The position numbers and the translations under genes are program-made. The notes beneath the pieces are model-generated. The model was not told the DNA's origin. It did no database searches and saw only the letters and a list, made by a program, of their open reading frames with translations. Of a stretch of DNA of 64,000 nucleotides, positions 35,190 through 44,016 are shown piece by piece. Each line of letters opens with the position of its first letter. Position 1 is the stretch's first letter. Source of the DNA: a virus; the IMG/VR virus record IMGVR_UViG_3300037119_005106, positions 16,500-80,499 of that record; one strand, given 5' to 3'.

Positions 35190-35543
35190 ATGAATACAGT
35201 AAACTTCATCGGAAACGCAGGACAAGAGCCAACAATCAAAACTCTTGACAATGGTACAATCGTAGCTAAATTCAATGTGGCTACAAAAGAAACGTACACT
35301 GATAAAGAAGGTGCTCCAGTAGAGAAAACTACTTGGCACAGAATTGTAGCCTGGAATAAAGCAGCAGAAGCAATAGCTAAAACGGTTCACAAAGGTAGTT
35401 TCATTCATATCAAAGCTAAAGTAGTTACAAATGAATACGATAAAGTAATCAAGGTGCCTATCTCAGCTAAGAAAACTATTGATCATACCATCAAAGTCAA
35501 AGGCACAGAGTTCCAAGCATTCGAAGTAACAGTGCTTCGTTAA
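35190..35543 (+). CDS. ssb: Single-stranded DNA-binding protein
   Basis: 117 residues, an OB-fold SSB core: MNTVNFIGNAGQEP and DNGTIVAKFNVATKE strands, then KTTWHRIVAWNKAAEAIAKTVHKGSFIHIKAK. The highly acidic C-terminal tail of bacterial SSB is missing (it ends FEVTVLR), so it would not recruit host partners in the same way. It coats ssDNA during replication and recombination. It forms a single-gene unit ended by a hairpin terminator. Confidence 0.9.
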   Translation: MNTVNFIGNAGQEPTIKTLDNGTIVAKFNVATKETYTDKEGAPVEKTTWHRIVAWNKAAEAIAKTVHKGSFIHIKAKVVTNEYDKVIKVPISAKKTIDHTIKVKGTEFQAFEVTVLR

Positions 35544-35561
35544 ACTCCATAAAGAAATAAT

Positions 35562-35591
35562 AATCTCTCGGAACAAATACTCTGAGAGGTT
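35562..35591 (+). terminator. Terminator after ssb
   Basis: Arms AATCTCTCGGA and TCTGAGAGGTT (with G-U pairs) enclose an 8-base loop, followed by TATTATATTTG. The T tract is short. Confidence 0.7.
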
Positions 35592-35593
35592 AT

Positions 35594-35601
35594 TATATTT
35601 G
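35594..35601 (+). promoter_or_regulatory. Candidate -7 box (TATATTTG) overlapping a terminator
   Basis: TATATTTG lies only four bases before the ATG at 35606. If used, the transcript would be leaderless or begin at the start codon. It might instead be part of the terminator's T-rich end. Confidence 0.35.
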
Positions 35602-35605
35602 TATT

Positions 35606-36127
35606 ATGAAAAAGGAAGTAAAACGAATCAATGAAAAAAAGATTATTGATATCAGCCAATATCATAATTCAGAAACAGGAGAACTCCTATCATCAGAAAT
35701 GAAAAAAGGCACATCAATAGTAGTTAATGAAGCTACTTCAAAAGTAACTATTGACTACGAGAACTACGCTACAGTATCCACCAAGGCTATAATGGCATTG
35801 GTAGAGATACTGAATAACTCTGACTTGGCTAATGCATTGAAAATGTCATTTTGTGCTAAAGGGCCATTGAGCTTATTGTACAATGAAAACAATCAATTGC
35901 ATTCCAATAAAACACTACAAGACTATCTAGATATATCCTCTGAATCCACATACTTCATTCTAATCAACAAATTAATTAAAGCAGGTGTATTGTATCAGAT
36001 AAAAGGAAATATCTACGGAGAAGTCCGAAAAGTGTATATGCTTAATCCATTCCTTAGCAAGAAACGTAAAACGTTTGATGAGGAAGTCATTAAAATATTC
36101 AAATCATTCGATCAAAAAGAAAAATAA
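35606..36127 (+). CDS. Winged-helix replication-type protein (RepL/initiator-like)
   Basis: 173 residues. Residues about 50-155 show a winged-helix pattern: helices STKAIMALVEIL and LQDYLDISSESTYF with recognition helix ILINKLIKAGVLYQI, then a wing and YMLNPFLSKKRKTF. This end resembles plasmid replication initiators of Bacteroidota. It could bind origin DNA or act as a regulator. It comes directly after ssb and before a helicase-methylase, supporting a replication role. The initiator reading is inference. Confidence 0.5.
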   Translation: MKKEVKRINEKKIIDISQYHNSETGELLSSEMKKGTSIVVNEATSKVTIDYENYATVSTKAIMALVEILNNSDLANALKMSFCAKGPLSLLYNENNQLHSNKTLQDYLDISSESTYFILINKLIKAGVLYQIKGNIYGEVRKVYMLNPFLSKKRKTFDEEVIKIFKSFDQKEK

Positions 36128-36492
36128 TGGAACTATGTACCGCCTGTAAAACATATCAAGCAATTAAAGGACATCATCATTGCGAAAGCTGTAAAGGATT
36201 ATTTGAACACTCAATAATACCAGGCATCAAAAAGAAAATTATTTACATCAAATTCCGAGGTATAGATGATTGGCATAGAGCTGTATTTAAAGATATAAAT
36301 TCAGCAACTTATTATGGTGATTGTGATGCTAATAAAACTGGTAAGCCGGAAGATGTTATTGAATATTACAGAAATAATATCAATAAGCTAGAATACTTTG
36401 GAAACAGCTTTAACTGTGAACCCAATGGAGGATTGAATCCTAATCATCAACTTGAAATACTAACAACCAATGAGAATATCAATTCAAAATAA
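36127..36492 (+). CDS. Zinc-binding hypothetical protein, 121 aa
   Basis: Two CxxC pairs in the first 25 residues (CTAC and CESC, with His residues between) form a zinc-ribbon-like N-terminus. The remainder is mixed, including WHRAVFKDINSATYYGD, a small strand-turn element. It shares its first base with the preceding gene's stop and overlaps the helicase gene by 23 bases. Confidence 0.55.
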   Translation: MELCTACKTYQAIKGHHHCESCKGLFEHSIIPGIKKKIIYIKFRGIDDWHRAVFKDINSATYYGDCDANKTGKPEDVIEYYRNNINKLEYFGNSFNCEPNGGLNPNHQLEILTTNENINSK

Positions 36493-39055
36493 ATCAGGAC
36501 CAGCTGGCGAACAAGCACTAATGGAATTTGATTGTGAAGATACTATTACTCAAGAAGAAAATAGTAACGAATTCTTATACGCTGATATCGACAACATTCG
36601 TAAAATGTTACCTATACTTTATCCTGGACAACACGACAACATACTCTTCGCAGAACAAAGATTTCTAGAAGGTAAAGGAGTAATGTTTACTGACGGGACT
36701 GGAACGGGAAAAACTTTTACAGGATGTGGAATCATTTATAGATTCTTTTATCAAGATAAAAGAAATATCCTCATCATCGTTCCAACCGATCAGAAATGTA
36801 TTGATTGGATAGAAGAAGCACAAAAGTTAGATTTAAGCATGTACCAATTAATAGGCATTCAAGATGCTGGACATGATATAACCGTAACCACTTATGCTAA
36901 CTTTTATCAAAACAATGCATTAAACAAACGCGCTTGGGATTTAGTAATCTACGATGAATCCCACTACCTCTGCCAAAACCAACAAGGAATACAGACTAGC
37001 TATTTTGAACAACACAAAAGCATAGTCAATCTACCATCATCAGCAAGGGATAAAGCCAAGGAGCTTAACAAATTCCTAAAACCTGAATGGGACGGAAGCA
37101 GAGAATATTATCAAAAGCTAGAGCATTACGAAGATGCTATTCATAGAGCAGTAGAGAAACTAGTTCTAAGAACAAAGGTTGTATTCCTATCAGCAACGCC
37201 ATTTGCTTATCATAAATCGATTAAATATGCAGATGGCACACTAATAGACATCGAAGAACAAATCGTTGTTAGAAACAAAGCTACAGGCGCTTACAATGAA
37301 GCACCACCATTCGGAGATTTTCTAATAGAGAATTTCGGTTACCAAATGAAATATAACAAGGTCACTATCCCAGAAAGCGGAGTGGATGTTAATCTTATGG
37401 AACGCGAATTCTTTGAGAAGATGAAGAAGAATGGTATTATCAGCACACGTATGCTTGAACTAAAGCACGATTATTCAAGAGATTTTGTAACCATAGATTC
37501 AGAAATTGGAGATAGAATCAACGAAGGAATGGAATTATTCTATGAAGAATCATTCAAGAAAACATTCCCAACACTAGCAGAAAAGTTTAGTAAAAAATAC
37601 AATTACATGTATGTAAACCAACTGCTAGAATGTATCAAAGCCAAAGAGATTCATACTCGTATTCAACAGCATTTAGATTTAGGCAGAAAGGTAGTTATCT
37701 TTCACAGCTACAATCATGCTGCAGTAGAGCATCCCTTTCATTTTGATCCATACAAATTGATTGAAGCCAAGCAAGAATACATTCTTCCAAGATTGGAACG
37801 AGAAATAAAACTATTTGAGAAACTATATCCGGAGTATTACAATCTGGATTTATCTCATCTAGAAAATACTCGTGATGCTATACTTCGACACTTTCCTGAA
37901 ACCAAACAATTCAATGGTACCATTAGCAAAAAACTAAGAAGTCAATATCTTAAAGATTTCAACAGCGATCATGGTAATACCAATATTTTGTTGGTTCAAC
38001 AAAAAGCGGGTAAAGAAGGTATCAGTTTGCATGATAGAACTGGAAACTTCCAAAGAGTTCTTATGCAATTAGGACTACCAACAGAACCTACTTCTTGTAT
38101 TCAAATCGAAGGCAGAACGTACAGGGATGGAGTTAAGAGCAATGCTCCTTATGAATACATGACTCTTCAAACCACCTTTGAACGTATTGCTTTTGGTACA
38201 AAAATAGCGGAGCGTTCCCGAACAGCCGAGAATCTAGCAATGGGAAATCTAGCTAGAGATTTAGAAACTTCATTCAAAGAAGGATATCTAAACTCTAGTT
38301 ACAAACCACCATCAATAGAACAAGGAATAGGCGGTAAGCAAATGGATAAATTCAATAACAATACTACCAAGTTTGACAAAGCCATTTCATACTACTTCTC
38401 CAGAGCCAAAAGGAATTCTAAAAACAAAGCTAAAGAAGGTGGCGATTACTACGCTACTCCCGAACCGTTAGGGTTAAAAATGGTAGAGTGGTTAAACCCA
38501 CAACCTGACGAGAATGGATTAGAACCAAGTGCTGGACATGGTGCAATAGCAAGATGGTTCCCAGGCTTTACCAACAATCATTTTGTTGAAGAGAATATCA
38601 ATCTAACTGGAGAACTCTGTATCAATTCCATTGGACAAGTTCGTATAGGTAAGTTCGAAGACCATAGCAGTATTAACAAATACAATTTCATAGCGATGAA
38701 TCCACCATTTGGAACATCAGGAAAAACAGCTATGGAACATTTGCAAAAAGCATTAGTAAGACATAGTGATCGATACGACACAAGGCTAATAGCAATTATA
38801 CCCGCTGGACCATCAATGGATAAACGATTGGAAATGTTTCTCAACTCGGAGAAAGGAAAAGACTTTTATGTGAGAACACAAATAAGACTTCCATCATGTA
38901 CTTTCGAAAGAGCCGGAACATCGGTATCAACTAAGATTTTAGAAATCAGAAAAATGAGTTATATTAATAATCGACCTCAAACGAACTATATAGACTTGTC
39001 TTATATTCAAACCATTAAGGACTTTTTCGAGGAAATCAGAGATTTAAAAATATAA
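36470..39055 (+). CDS. Helicase-DNA methyltransferase fusion (DarB-like)
   Basis: 861 residues in two parts. The N-terminal SF2 helicase carries Walker A GTGTGKT (76-82), DESH (162-165), SATPF (241-245) and a C-terminal lobe with QQKAGKEGISLHD and IEGRTYRDG (motif VI). From ~650, an N6-adenine methyltransferase fold has motif I (EPSAGHGA, ~685-692) and motif IV NPPFG (744-748). Such fusions occur in phage anti-restriction proteins like P1 DarB and in polyvalent phage proteins. It may protect phage DNA by methylation or remodel it. The domain calls are firm; the biological role is inferred. Confidence 0.85.
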   Translation: MRISIQNKSGPAGEQALMEFDCEDTITQEENSNEFLYADIDNIRKMLPILYPGQHDNILFAEQRFLEGKGVMFTDGTGTGKTFTGCGIIYRFFYQDKRNILIIVPTDQKCIDWIEEAQKLDLSMYQLIGIQDAGHDITVTTYANFYQNNALNKRAWDLVIYDESHYLCQNQQGIQTSYFEQHKSIVNLPSSARDKAKELNKFLKPEWDGSREYYQKLEHYEDAIHRAVEKLVLRTKVVFLSATPFAYHKSIKYADGTLIDIEEQIVVRNKATGAYNEAPPFGDFLIENFGYQMKYNKVTIPESGVDVNLMEREFFEKMKKNGIISTRMLELKHDYSRDFVTIDSEIGDRINEGMELFYEESFKKTFPTLAEKFSKKYNYMYVNQLLECIKAKEIHTRIQQHLDLGRKVVIFHSYNHAAVEHPFHFDPYKLIEAKQEYILPRLEREIKLFEKLYPEYYNLDLSHLENTRDAILRHFPETKQFNGTISKKLRSQYLKDFNSDHGNTNILLVQQKAGKEGISLHDRTGNFQRVLMQLGLPTEPTSCIQIEGRTYRDGVKSNAPYEYMTLQTTFERIAFGTKIAERSRTAENLAMGNLARDLETSFKEGYLNSSYKPPSIEQGIGGKQMDKFNNNTTKFDKAISYYFSRAKRNSKNKAKEGGDYYATPEPLGLKMVEWLNPQPDENGLEPSAGHGAIARWFPGFTNNHFVEENINLTGELCINSIGQVRIGKFEDHSSINKYNFIAMNPPFGTSGKTAMEHLQKALVRHSDRYDTRLIAIIPAGPSMDKRLEMFLNSEKGKDFYVRTQIRLPSCTFERAGTSVSTKILEIRKMSYINNRPQTNYIDLSYIQTIKDFFEEIRDLKI

Positions 39056-39063
39056 ATTATTCA

Positions 39064-39071
39064 TACCTTTG
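39064..39071 (+). promoter_or_regulatory. Candidate -7 box (TACCTTTG)
   Basis: TACCTTTG matches TAnnTTTG in the 50-base gap between the helicase-methylase and the 141-aa gene; start of transcription would be ~27 bases before the ATG at 39106. Confidence 0.45.
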
Positions 39072-39105
39072 AAATTCAATTAGTATAAATCTAAAATCAA
39101 ACGCT

Positions 39106-39531
39106 ATGCCGGATCCTAAAAACACTGTTCCTGCTCACTCAAGAAAAGGAATATTAACCCAATCCAATTTAGATGATATAACCAAAACATCTGAAGAAAA
39201 CACCAAGAGAAGAGGTGTAGAAGCTATGGCTTCAAAAGACAGCATTGTTGCTTCCAACAAAGCAAAGCTATTTGGTAAACCTAAAGACCAACAAGGTACT
39301 GAAGGGAATCAAGCAGCCAATAGAACTAGAGTTGCTGGAGGTAATCCAAAAGTAATTCAATCTAAAAGCGTTACCAATAACGCAAGGATTGAAGGCGACA
39401 ACTACACTTCTAAACCAGTAAAAGCAACACTGTCTTACAACAGAGAAGCACCTCTTGAAAAAGAAATGCCAAAAGCTAAGTACAAAAGAGTAGAGCCATT
39501 GGACAATGCAAAGAAATTTGTAGGTAAGTAA
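39106..39531 (+). CDS. Basic disordered protein, 141 aa
   Basis: Lys/Asn/Thr-rich, low in hydrophobic residues and probably unstructured. It has its own promoter candidate and a terminator right after it (39558-39581), so it is a separate unit with likely strong expression. A nucleic-acid-binding or virion-packaged role is possible. No family recognised. Confidence 0.5.
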   Translation: MPDPKNTVPAHSRKGILTQSNLDDITKTSEENTKRRGVEAMASKDSIVASNKAKLFGKPKDQQGTEGNQAANRTRVAGGNPKVIQSKSVTNNARIEGDNYTSKPVKATLSYNREAPLEKEMPKAKYKRVEPLDNAKKFVGK

Positions 39532-39557
39532 AACCTTCAACACTTAAAAACAAATTA

Positions 39558-39581
39558 AAGCCATTGATATTCAATGGCTTT
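39558..39581 (+). terminator. Rho-independent terminator
   Basis: AAAGCCATTGA and TCAATGGCTTT form an 11-base perfect stem with a 2-base loop, followed by TTTTATTT. A TTAAAAACAAATT element lies immediately before it. Confidence 0.85.
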
Positions 39582-39610
39582 TTTATTTCAACACCCTAAA
39601 CAAAATCATC

Positions 39611-39940
39611 ATGAAAAATCTATTAGTAGTATTAGCATTCGTAGTATGTGGAACAATCAGTGCTCAATTCAAAACAGGTAAATTCTATATTCTTTATGAA
39701 AAAGAAATAAGCTTATGCAAAGAGGAAGCCAATAGTTATTGGTTCTTCTATGTTCAGAAAGACGATGGAAAAGAATTATTGGTAAACCAAGCATTCTTTG
39801 ATAAAGACTCTCGAGAGTTTTATTATAACGAAAACAAATTAGAAAAGGTAGACAGAAAATACCTTATCAAACACATGAACAGTGAAATACTACCAGTGTA
39901 TATTGATGAAGGAAATTTATATATTCCTTTGTATAAATAA
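39611..39940 (+). CDS. Exported small protein, 109 aa
   Basis: N-terminal signal peptide: MKNLLVVLAFVVCGTISA with a likely cut after ISA or before QF. The mature part (about 90 residues) has alternating beta strands and two Cys (one in the signal). It would act in the periplasm or at the surface, for example in superinfection exclusion. It stands between a terminator and small membrane genes. No family recognised. Confidence 0.55.
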   Translation: MKNLLVVLAFVVCGTISAQFKTGKFYILYEKEISLCKEEANSYWFFYVQKDDGKELLVNQAFFDKDSREFYYNENKLEKVDRKYLIKHMNSEILPVYIDEGNLYIPLYK

Positions 39941-39982
39941 AAACAAATTCAAAAATTAGTATTAACCTTAAATTCAAAATTT

Positions 39983-40216
39983 ATGACTGAATATGAATTG
40001 TATCTATTTTTTATGGGAGCATCCATAATATTATTAGCAATAGCCACATGGTTTGGTTTTATAATTTTACTGAAGGAAAAAGAGATCTCAAGATTGTTAA
40101 ATGATAATATAAAACTTATCAAAGAAACTAATAAGCTTCGAGATAAACTCATCGATAAAAACAATATTATAATCAAAAAAAATGAAGAGCTAATTGAATT
40201 TATGAAAAATAACTAA
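39983..40216 (+). CDS. Membrane-anchored coiled-coil protein, 77 aa
   Basis: An N-terminal hydrophobic span (about 6-29) is followed by a Lys/Asn/Glu coiled coil. A similar layout (one span plus coiled coil) is seen in the 105-aa protein at 40597. Its last base overlaps the next start. Confidence 0.5.
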   Translation: MTEYELYLFFMGASIILLAIATWFGFIILLKEKEISRLLNDNIKLIKETNKLRDKLIDKNNIIIKKNEELIEFMKNN

Positions 40217-40416
40217 TGGCAAGAACTTCACCAAAAATTGATATCTACCCTTTGGAAGCGGTAGAGAAACGAATCACTTTCTATAAACAAAGAGAGTTGG
40301 AATTGAACGCAAACAAGGGCACCAAAGAAGCCTTGTTGATTAACAAAAATCTATTATCATTCTGGATAACTTATAAATCAAAAAACTATGGCACAGAAAC
40401 CGGAACTCCTATTTAA
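40216..40416 (+). CDS. Hypothetical protein, 66 aa
   Basis: Basic helical protein (EKRITFYKQRELELNANKG). Its end overlaps the next gene by 29 bases. Function unknown. Confidence 0.45.
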   Translation: MARTSPKIDIYPLEAVEKRITFYKQRELELNANKGTKEALLINKNLLSFWITYKSKNYGTETGTPI

Positions 40417-40597
40417 AATTAGTGAGGAAATTATTCAAAAAGAAACTAAAGCAAAAAATCCTCAGATTCTAAAAATAGAATACATCGACTACACCAGAAA
40501 TGTTTACATTTTTGAAGAACCTTGGATCCACAATCTTTCACAAATGAAGTCAGTAGACTTTACCAAAACACATGAACAATTTAAATTAAAGGAATAA
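40388..40597 (+). CDS. Hypothetical protein, 69 aa
   Basis: Acidic-basic mixed helices and one beta stretch (IEYIDYTRNVYIF). No family recognised. It shares its last base with the next gene's start. Confidence 0.45.
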   Translation: MAQKPELLFKISEEIIQKETKAKNPQILKIEYIDYTRNVYIFEEPWIHNLSQMKSVDFTKTHEQFKLKE

Positions 40598-40914
40598 TGG
40601 GAACTTGTTTAACAATAGCCATTTTTATAATTGCACTCTTGCTTCGACAGTTACACTTTCAAAATAAAAAGTTAGCAGCTATCAAGTATCAAGAATACAA
40701 TTGTAAGAAGCTGGAAGAAGTTAATGATGCACACTCAAATCAAATCGATTATTATAAAAATAGAGTAAGGCATCTAACAACCATCAATTTAAAATTAGCC
40801 TTAGAATACAATCGTATTCGGGAATCAACTATTGATGTACCACTCAAATCAGGACGATTCTTTTATGTCGTTCCGGAAGGAGAAAAAATACTAATGAACT
40901 TTTCAGAAAATTAA
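40597..40914 (+). CDS. Membrane-anchored coiled-coil protein, 105 aa
   Basis: One N-terminal transmembrane helix (about 2-20) then a long basic coiled coil (about 22-70) and a beta-rich end (SGRFFYVVPEGEK). Might sense or bridge the membrane, a companion of the 77-aa protein upstream. Function unknown. Confidence 0.5.
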   Translation: MGTCLTIAIFIIALLLRQLHFQNKKLAAIKYQEYNCKKLEEVNDAHSNQIDYYKNRVRHLTTINLKLALEYNRIRESTIDVPLKSGRFFYVVPEGEKILMNFSEN

Positions 40915-40919
40915 AAACA

Positions 40920-40939
40920 AAGTCCTGAAACAAGGCAAC
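40920..40939 (+). repeat. AAGTCCT-N6-AGGCAAC leader element, copy 2
   Basis: AAGTCCT...AGGCAAC in the gap before the 337-aa gene; the CCT/AGG parts can pair. Same element as at 35128 and 44017. Confidence 0.35.
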
Positions 40940-40943
40940 AAAA

Positions 40944-41957
40944 ATGAGTACACCAAAATTCGATTTAGAAGAAGTTTTGAATTTACTGCCAACAACTACT
41001 TCATTGTATTATGTAGAGTATCGTGATGATTTAGAAAATCATTTACAAGAACTCCAAGACTGCATTCACGCTAATAACTGGGAAGCTATAGAAGATCAAG
41101 TTTGTGATTGGTACAACGAACAAGTATCCGGTAACGAACTAGACTATAAAAAACAACTTCGTAAAGACTTTCAATCGAAATACGATATCTCAAAAGAACA
41201 CGCTAAAGACATTGTGGATTATTACGAAGATCATATTTATGATGAAATTCACAGCCGATGTAATGACACACCTGTAAAAGATTTGCTTCGCAACACTTGT
41301 AAAGAATCAATTTACTTTGACACTTGCTATTACATGGAAGCAGACTCTTGGAATTGGGATGCTCGTAGAGTAAAACGAGAAGTTAACGAAATCAAGAAAG
41401 TTCTCAAGATAAAAGCATCAGACAAAAGACATAATGATGCTTTGGCTATGATGATACAACAAGCTTCTTATGGCGGTCAATTGGTATTGTATTTTAGACC
41501 GTCTTGGAATGAACTTATCTCCGAAGGAGAACAAGACTTTGAAACAATATCATTCAAAAATCCAACCATTGCCATTACTAATACTTCAAATGGCTCTGGA
41601 GATAGTTGTCATTTAAGCGATATTGAAATCACTTTACCATTCGTTAGAGAGAATCTATTCATTGACAAGCTTGACAAATACAGCTACGTATATCAAGTAT
41701 GTGGCATGTGTTCAGATTGGTGTGATGGAACAGATGCTACGCTATCTATCAAAAAACGTAGAGGTAGAAAAGCCAAAGCTGGAACAAGTGACACCTATGA
41801 CATCAGACAACGTGATGCTGAATTGGATAAAGTATTCAAATCAGGTTCTTGTACTCCAGGCGATAGGGATTCTTCCAGACATCGAAATACGTTTTATCGA
41901 AACGATTACCCTTGTGGAACAAAATGTAGTGATTGTGGAACTTTTTGGATAGACTAA
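40944..41957 (+). CDS. Cys-rich hypothetical protein, 337 aa
   Basis: N-terminal ~150 residues helical and acidic. The C-terminal ~100 residues are Cys-rich, with CGMCSDWC, CGTKCSDCG and SCTPGDRD, suggesting a zinc-binding module beside an Arg/Lys patch (KKRRGRKAK). DNA or RNA binding is plausible. No family recognised. Confidence 0.5.
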   Translation: MSTPKFDLEEVLNLLPTTTSLYYVEYRDDLENHLQELQDCIHANNWEAIEDQVCDWYNEQVSGNELDYKKQLRKDFQSKYDISKEHAKDIVDYYEDHIYDEIHSRCNDTPVKDLLRNTCKESIYFDTCYYMEADSWNWDARRVKREVNEIKKVLKIKASDKRHNDALAMMIQQASYGGQLVLYFRPSWNELISEGEQDFETISFKNPTIAITNTSNGSGDSCHLSDIEITLPFVRENLFIDKLDKYSYVYQVCGMCSDWCDGTDATLSIKKRRGRKAKAGTSDTYDIRQRDAELDKVFKSGSCTPGDRDSSRHRNTFYRNDYPCGTKCSDCGTFWID

Positions 41958-41959
41958 TT

Positions 41960-42298
41960 ATGAAAAATACAAGAAAAGAAATAGACAAATTCCTTGATGT
42001 TTATAGCGAGGAACAATTAAAAACCATCCTTGAAATCATGCGTACATTTGTTAATGGAGGTTGGAATAAAAGCGATATCATGGATATTGTGTACACTAAA
42101 GAAGAAAACAATAAAATTGATAGTGCATTACCTTGTGATTACGTGAAAGCTATTCAAGAAGTATATCCACAATTTAATTGGATATTCAATGTGTACAATT
42201 ATAACGAGCCAAACTCGATGGGAGCAATGGATAATATTGCAGAGAAATTTATTAAACATTTAGCAAATACACTTAATTATAATAATCTCAAAGAATAA
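41960..42298 (+). CDS. Hypothetical protein, 112 aa
   Basis: Start set at 41960 (MKNTRKEID), two bases after the previous stop; the open frame extends nine codons upstream. Helical N-terminus, polar centre, no family recognised. Confidence 0.5.
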   Translation: MKNTRKEIDKFLDVYSEEQLKTILEIMRTFVNGGWNKSDIMDIVYTKEENNKIDSALPCDYVKAIQEVYPQFNWIFNVYNYNEPNSMGAMDNIAEKFIKHLANTLNYNNLKE

Positions 42299-42579
42299 TG
42301 GAAAAACCAACATCAGAAGAATGGAAAGCAATAATGGATTACATTCAAGAAAATATTCCTTATCCAGTATTAATACCAGAACATTTGGGAGAATATATGA
42401 TTGACCACTTTACGAACTGCCTACCACCATTATTATGGAATAGCCATGCAGTACTTTGCTCAGAACCATATGATCATGATGGTGCTAGAGGATTCGCAAG
42501 ATACATCGGATTCTACAAAAACAAGGAGGGATATCATGGAGTAATAACAACAATTGATGAATTTAAAAAACTAAGCTAA
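42298..42579 (+). CDS. Hypothetical protein, 93 aa
   Basis: Contains a compact strand-helix region with WNSHAVLCSEPYDHDGARGF. Its start shares a base with the previous stop. No recognised family. Confidence 0.45.
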   Translation: MEKPTSEEWKAIMDYIQENIPYPVLIPEHLGEYMIDHFTNCLPPLLWNSHAVLCSEPYDHDGARGFARYIGFYKNKEGYHGVITTIDEFKKLS

Positions 42580-42581
42580 TC

Positions 42582-42755
42582 ATGACCAGACTCTTAACCA
42601 TATCATCCGTATTCCGTAAAAGAATGTGGATGAAGCCAACCATCAAGCCAAAGCTTACTATTCAAGGAGAATGGTTTGAAAAAGCTGGATTTAATATTGG
42701 AGATAAAATAGAACTCCAAGTAATTAACGATCAAATAATAATTCAAAAAGTATAA
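42582..42755 (+). CDS. SymE-like mini-protein, 57 aa
   Basis: ATG to TAA of 57 codons, two bases after one gene and two before the next, too short for the usual length cut-off. KPKLTIQGEWFEKAGFNIG and the closing IELQVINDQIII match the SymE pattern (a small AbrB-like-fold toxin family, R-x2-P-x-L-x2-G-x-W-L-x2-AGF). SymE toxins cleave or bind RNA/DNA in bacteria and phages. Whether this copy is toxic or acts as a regulator is unknown. The family match is by motif. Confidence 0.6.
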   Translation: MTRLLTISSVFRKRMWMKPTIKPKLTIQGEWFEKAGFNIGDKIELQVINDQIIIQKV

Positions 42756-42757
42756 TC

Positions 42758-43153
42758 ATGACACTAGGACAAATCAAAAAACAACAAGAAGAAAAGCTAA
42801 GCCAACTCTTCAAAGACAATGGCGTATTCTTCGCATTTAGCGATGAACAATTTGCAGAAAATAAAACACCATTAGAGCCTGGAGATACATATTCTAGCTT
42901 TTATGCTGGAGGTTATCTTCCTAAAAAGAATTTCAAGCAAGCAGAAAAAGGACTAAACGATATCATGAATTGGAAGGAACAAGCCATTCAAGACAACGGA
43001 CTTCGAGAACAGCATATCTGCTACGAACTATCAAATCACGAAGCATTCTATACTTACGAAATAGAAGATACGTTAGATGCTTTAGGTGGAGATTATACAC
43101 GTGAAGAAGTGTGGGAAGTATTCAATAAAAACAAAGACAAATACGACGAATAA
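42758..43153 (+). CDS. Conserved phage-type protein, 131 aa
   Basis: The segment GVFFAFSDEQFAENK and an adjacent AGGYLPKKNF resemble a small family found in several Bacteroidota phages and plasmids. The rest is helical and charged. No function is known to me. Confidence 0.5.
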   Translation: MTLGQIKKQQEEKLSQLFKDNGVFFAFSDEQFAENKTPLEPGDTYSSFYAGGYLPKKNFKQAEKGLNDIMNWKEQAIQDNGLREQHICYELSNHEAFYTYEIEDTLDALGGDYTREEVWEVFNKNKDKYDE

Positions 43154-43446
43154 TGAGAACAGTAAAATTTTTAGGATATACTTGCAACATCGAAGAAGGA
43201 CAATATTCCAACGGTAGAATAGCTTTGGAATTAGTAGATGCCAAAACAGGAGAACCAGTAGCGGTAGCCACTGTAAACATACCAAAGGAAGATATCGAGG
43301 AAGGAGAAGTAATTATAAAAGACTACTCCGAAAACGAAGGAATCTATCAAGTATTACTTGATGCAAAAATCATTGGGCCAAAAAGAAGAATAGTTAATAC
43401 GGGATGGAGCTATTCTAATGTATGTCATTACTTTAAAGAGAAATAA
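43153..43446 (+). CDS. Small beta-rich protein, 97 aa
   Basis: Strand-rich, with NGRIALELVDAKTGEPVAV and a repeated acidic turn. Resembles small conserved proteins of mobile elements (DUF4313-like), but I am not sure. Shares a base with the preceding stop. Confidence 0.45.
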   Translation: MRTVKFLGYTCNIEEGQYSNGRIALELVDAKTGEPVAVATVNIPKEDIEEGEVIIKDYSENEGIYQVLLDAKIIGPKRRIVNTGWSYSNVCHYFKEK

Positions 43447-43447
43447 T

Positions 43448-43600
43448 ATGAAGAAGTATCAATTCACAATCATTCACGATCAAGGACAACACAAGCTATC
43501 TACTTATGCAAAGAACCTAAGTACCGCATTAAAATTAGTTATGGATGCAGAGCGTTGCCCTGAAGGTGCAATTATTAATATTAAAATCACAGATAAGTAA
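43448..43600 (+). CDS. Hypothetical protein, 50 aa
   Basis: Start at 43448 (MKKYQFTII). Small alpha/beta protein; the strand-helix-strand pattern ends in INIKITDK. No family recognised. Confidence 0.4.
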   Translation: MKKYQFTIIHDQGQHKLSTYAKNLSTALKLVMDAERCPEGAIINIKITDK

Positions 43601-43803
43601 TGGCAACAATAACTGAAAAGAAATACAAATGCACTCAATGTGGTCATGAAGTTTTACAAAATACAAATCACTTCGGGCCAACATGGAGTTTTGGCAGAAC
43701 AAACGTTTGTCCAAAATGTCCACCTTATAAAAAATATTCAGAATTTGGTGGACAAACAATTTGGGAATGCATGGAAACGAAACCCGAAGAAGAAAAAGAA
43801 TAA
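43600..43803 (+). CDS. Zinc-ribbon protein, 67 aa
   Basis: Two Cys pairs, KCTQCGHE and VCPKCPP, 27 residues apart, form a zinc ribbon; the tail is acidic. Possible transcription- or DNA-interaction adaptor. Confidence 0.55.
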   Translation: MATITEKKYKCTQCGHEVLQNTNHFGPTWSFGRTNVCPKCPPYKKYSEFGGQTIWECMETKPEEEKE

Positions 43804-43805
43804 TT

Positions 43806-44009
43806 ATGAATTATACTAAAAAATACACAGCCATTCAAGTAAAACAAGAAGGATGTAAAATAAAATTCTACTTTAGAAAATTTGCTAAATATTTAGCAGA
43901 TGAACCACAATCAGTATTTGATACTGAAGAAGAAGCATTAGAATCAGCATACAAAGAAAATAAATATGGAACATGGTTAATTGTTCCTATAATAAAATTT
44001 GATATTTAA
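43806..44009 (+). CDS. Hypothetical protein, 67 aa
   Basis: Start at 43806 (MNYTKKYTA), two bases after the previous stop. Beta strands then a helix and an Ile-rich end. No family recognised. Confidence 0.45.
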   Translation: MNYTKKYTAIQVKQEGCKIKFYFRKFAKYLADEPQSVFDTEEEALESAYKENKYGTWLIVPIIKFDI

Positions 44010-44016
44010 TTAAACA

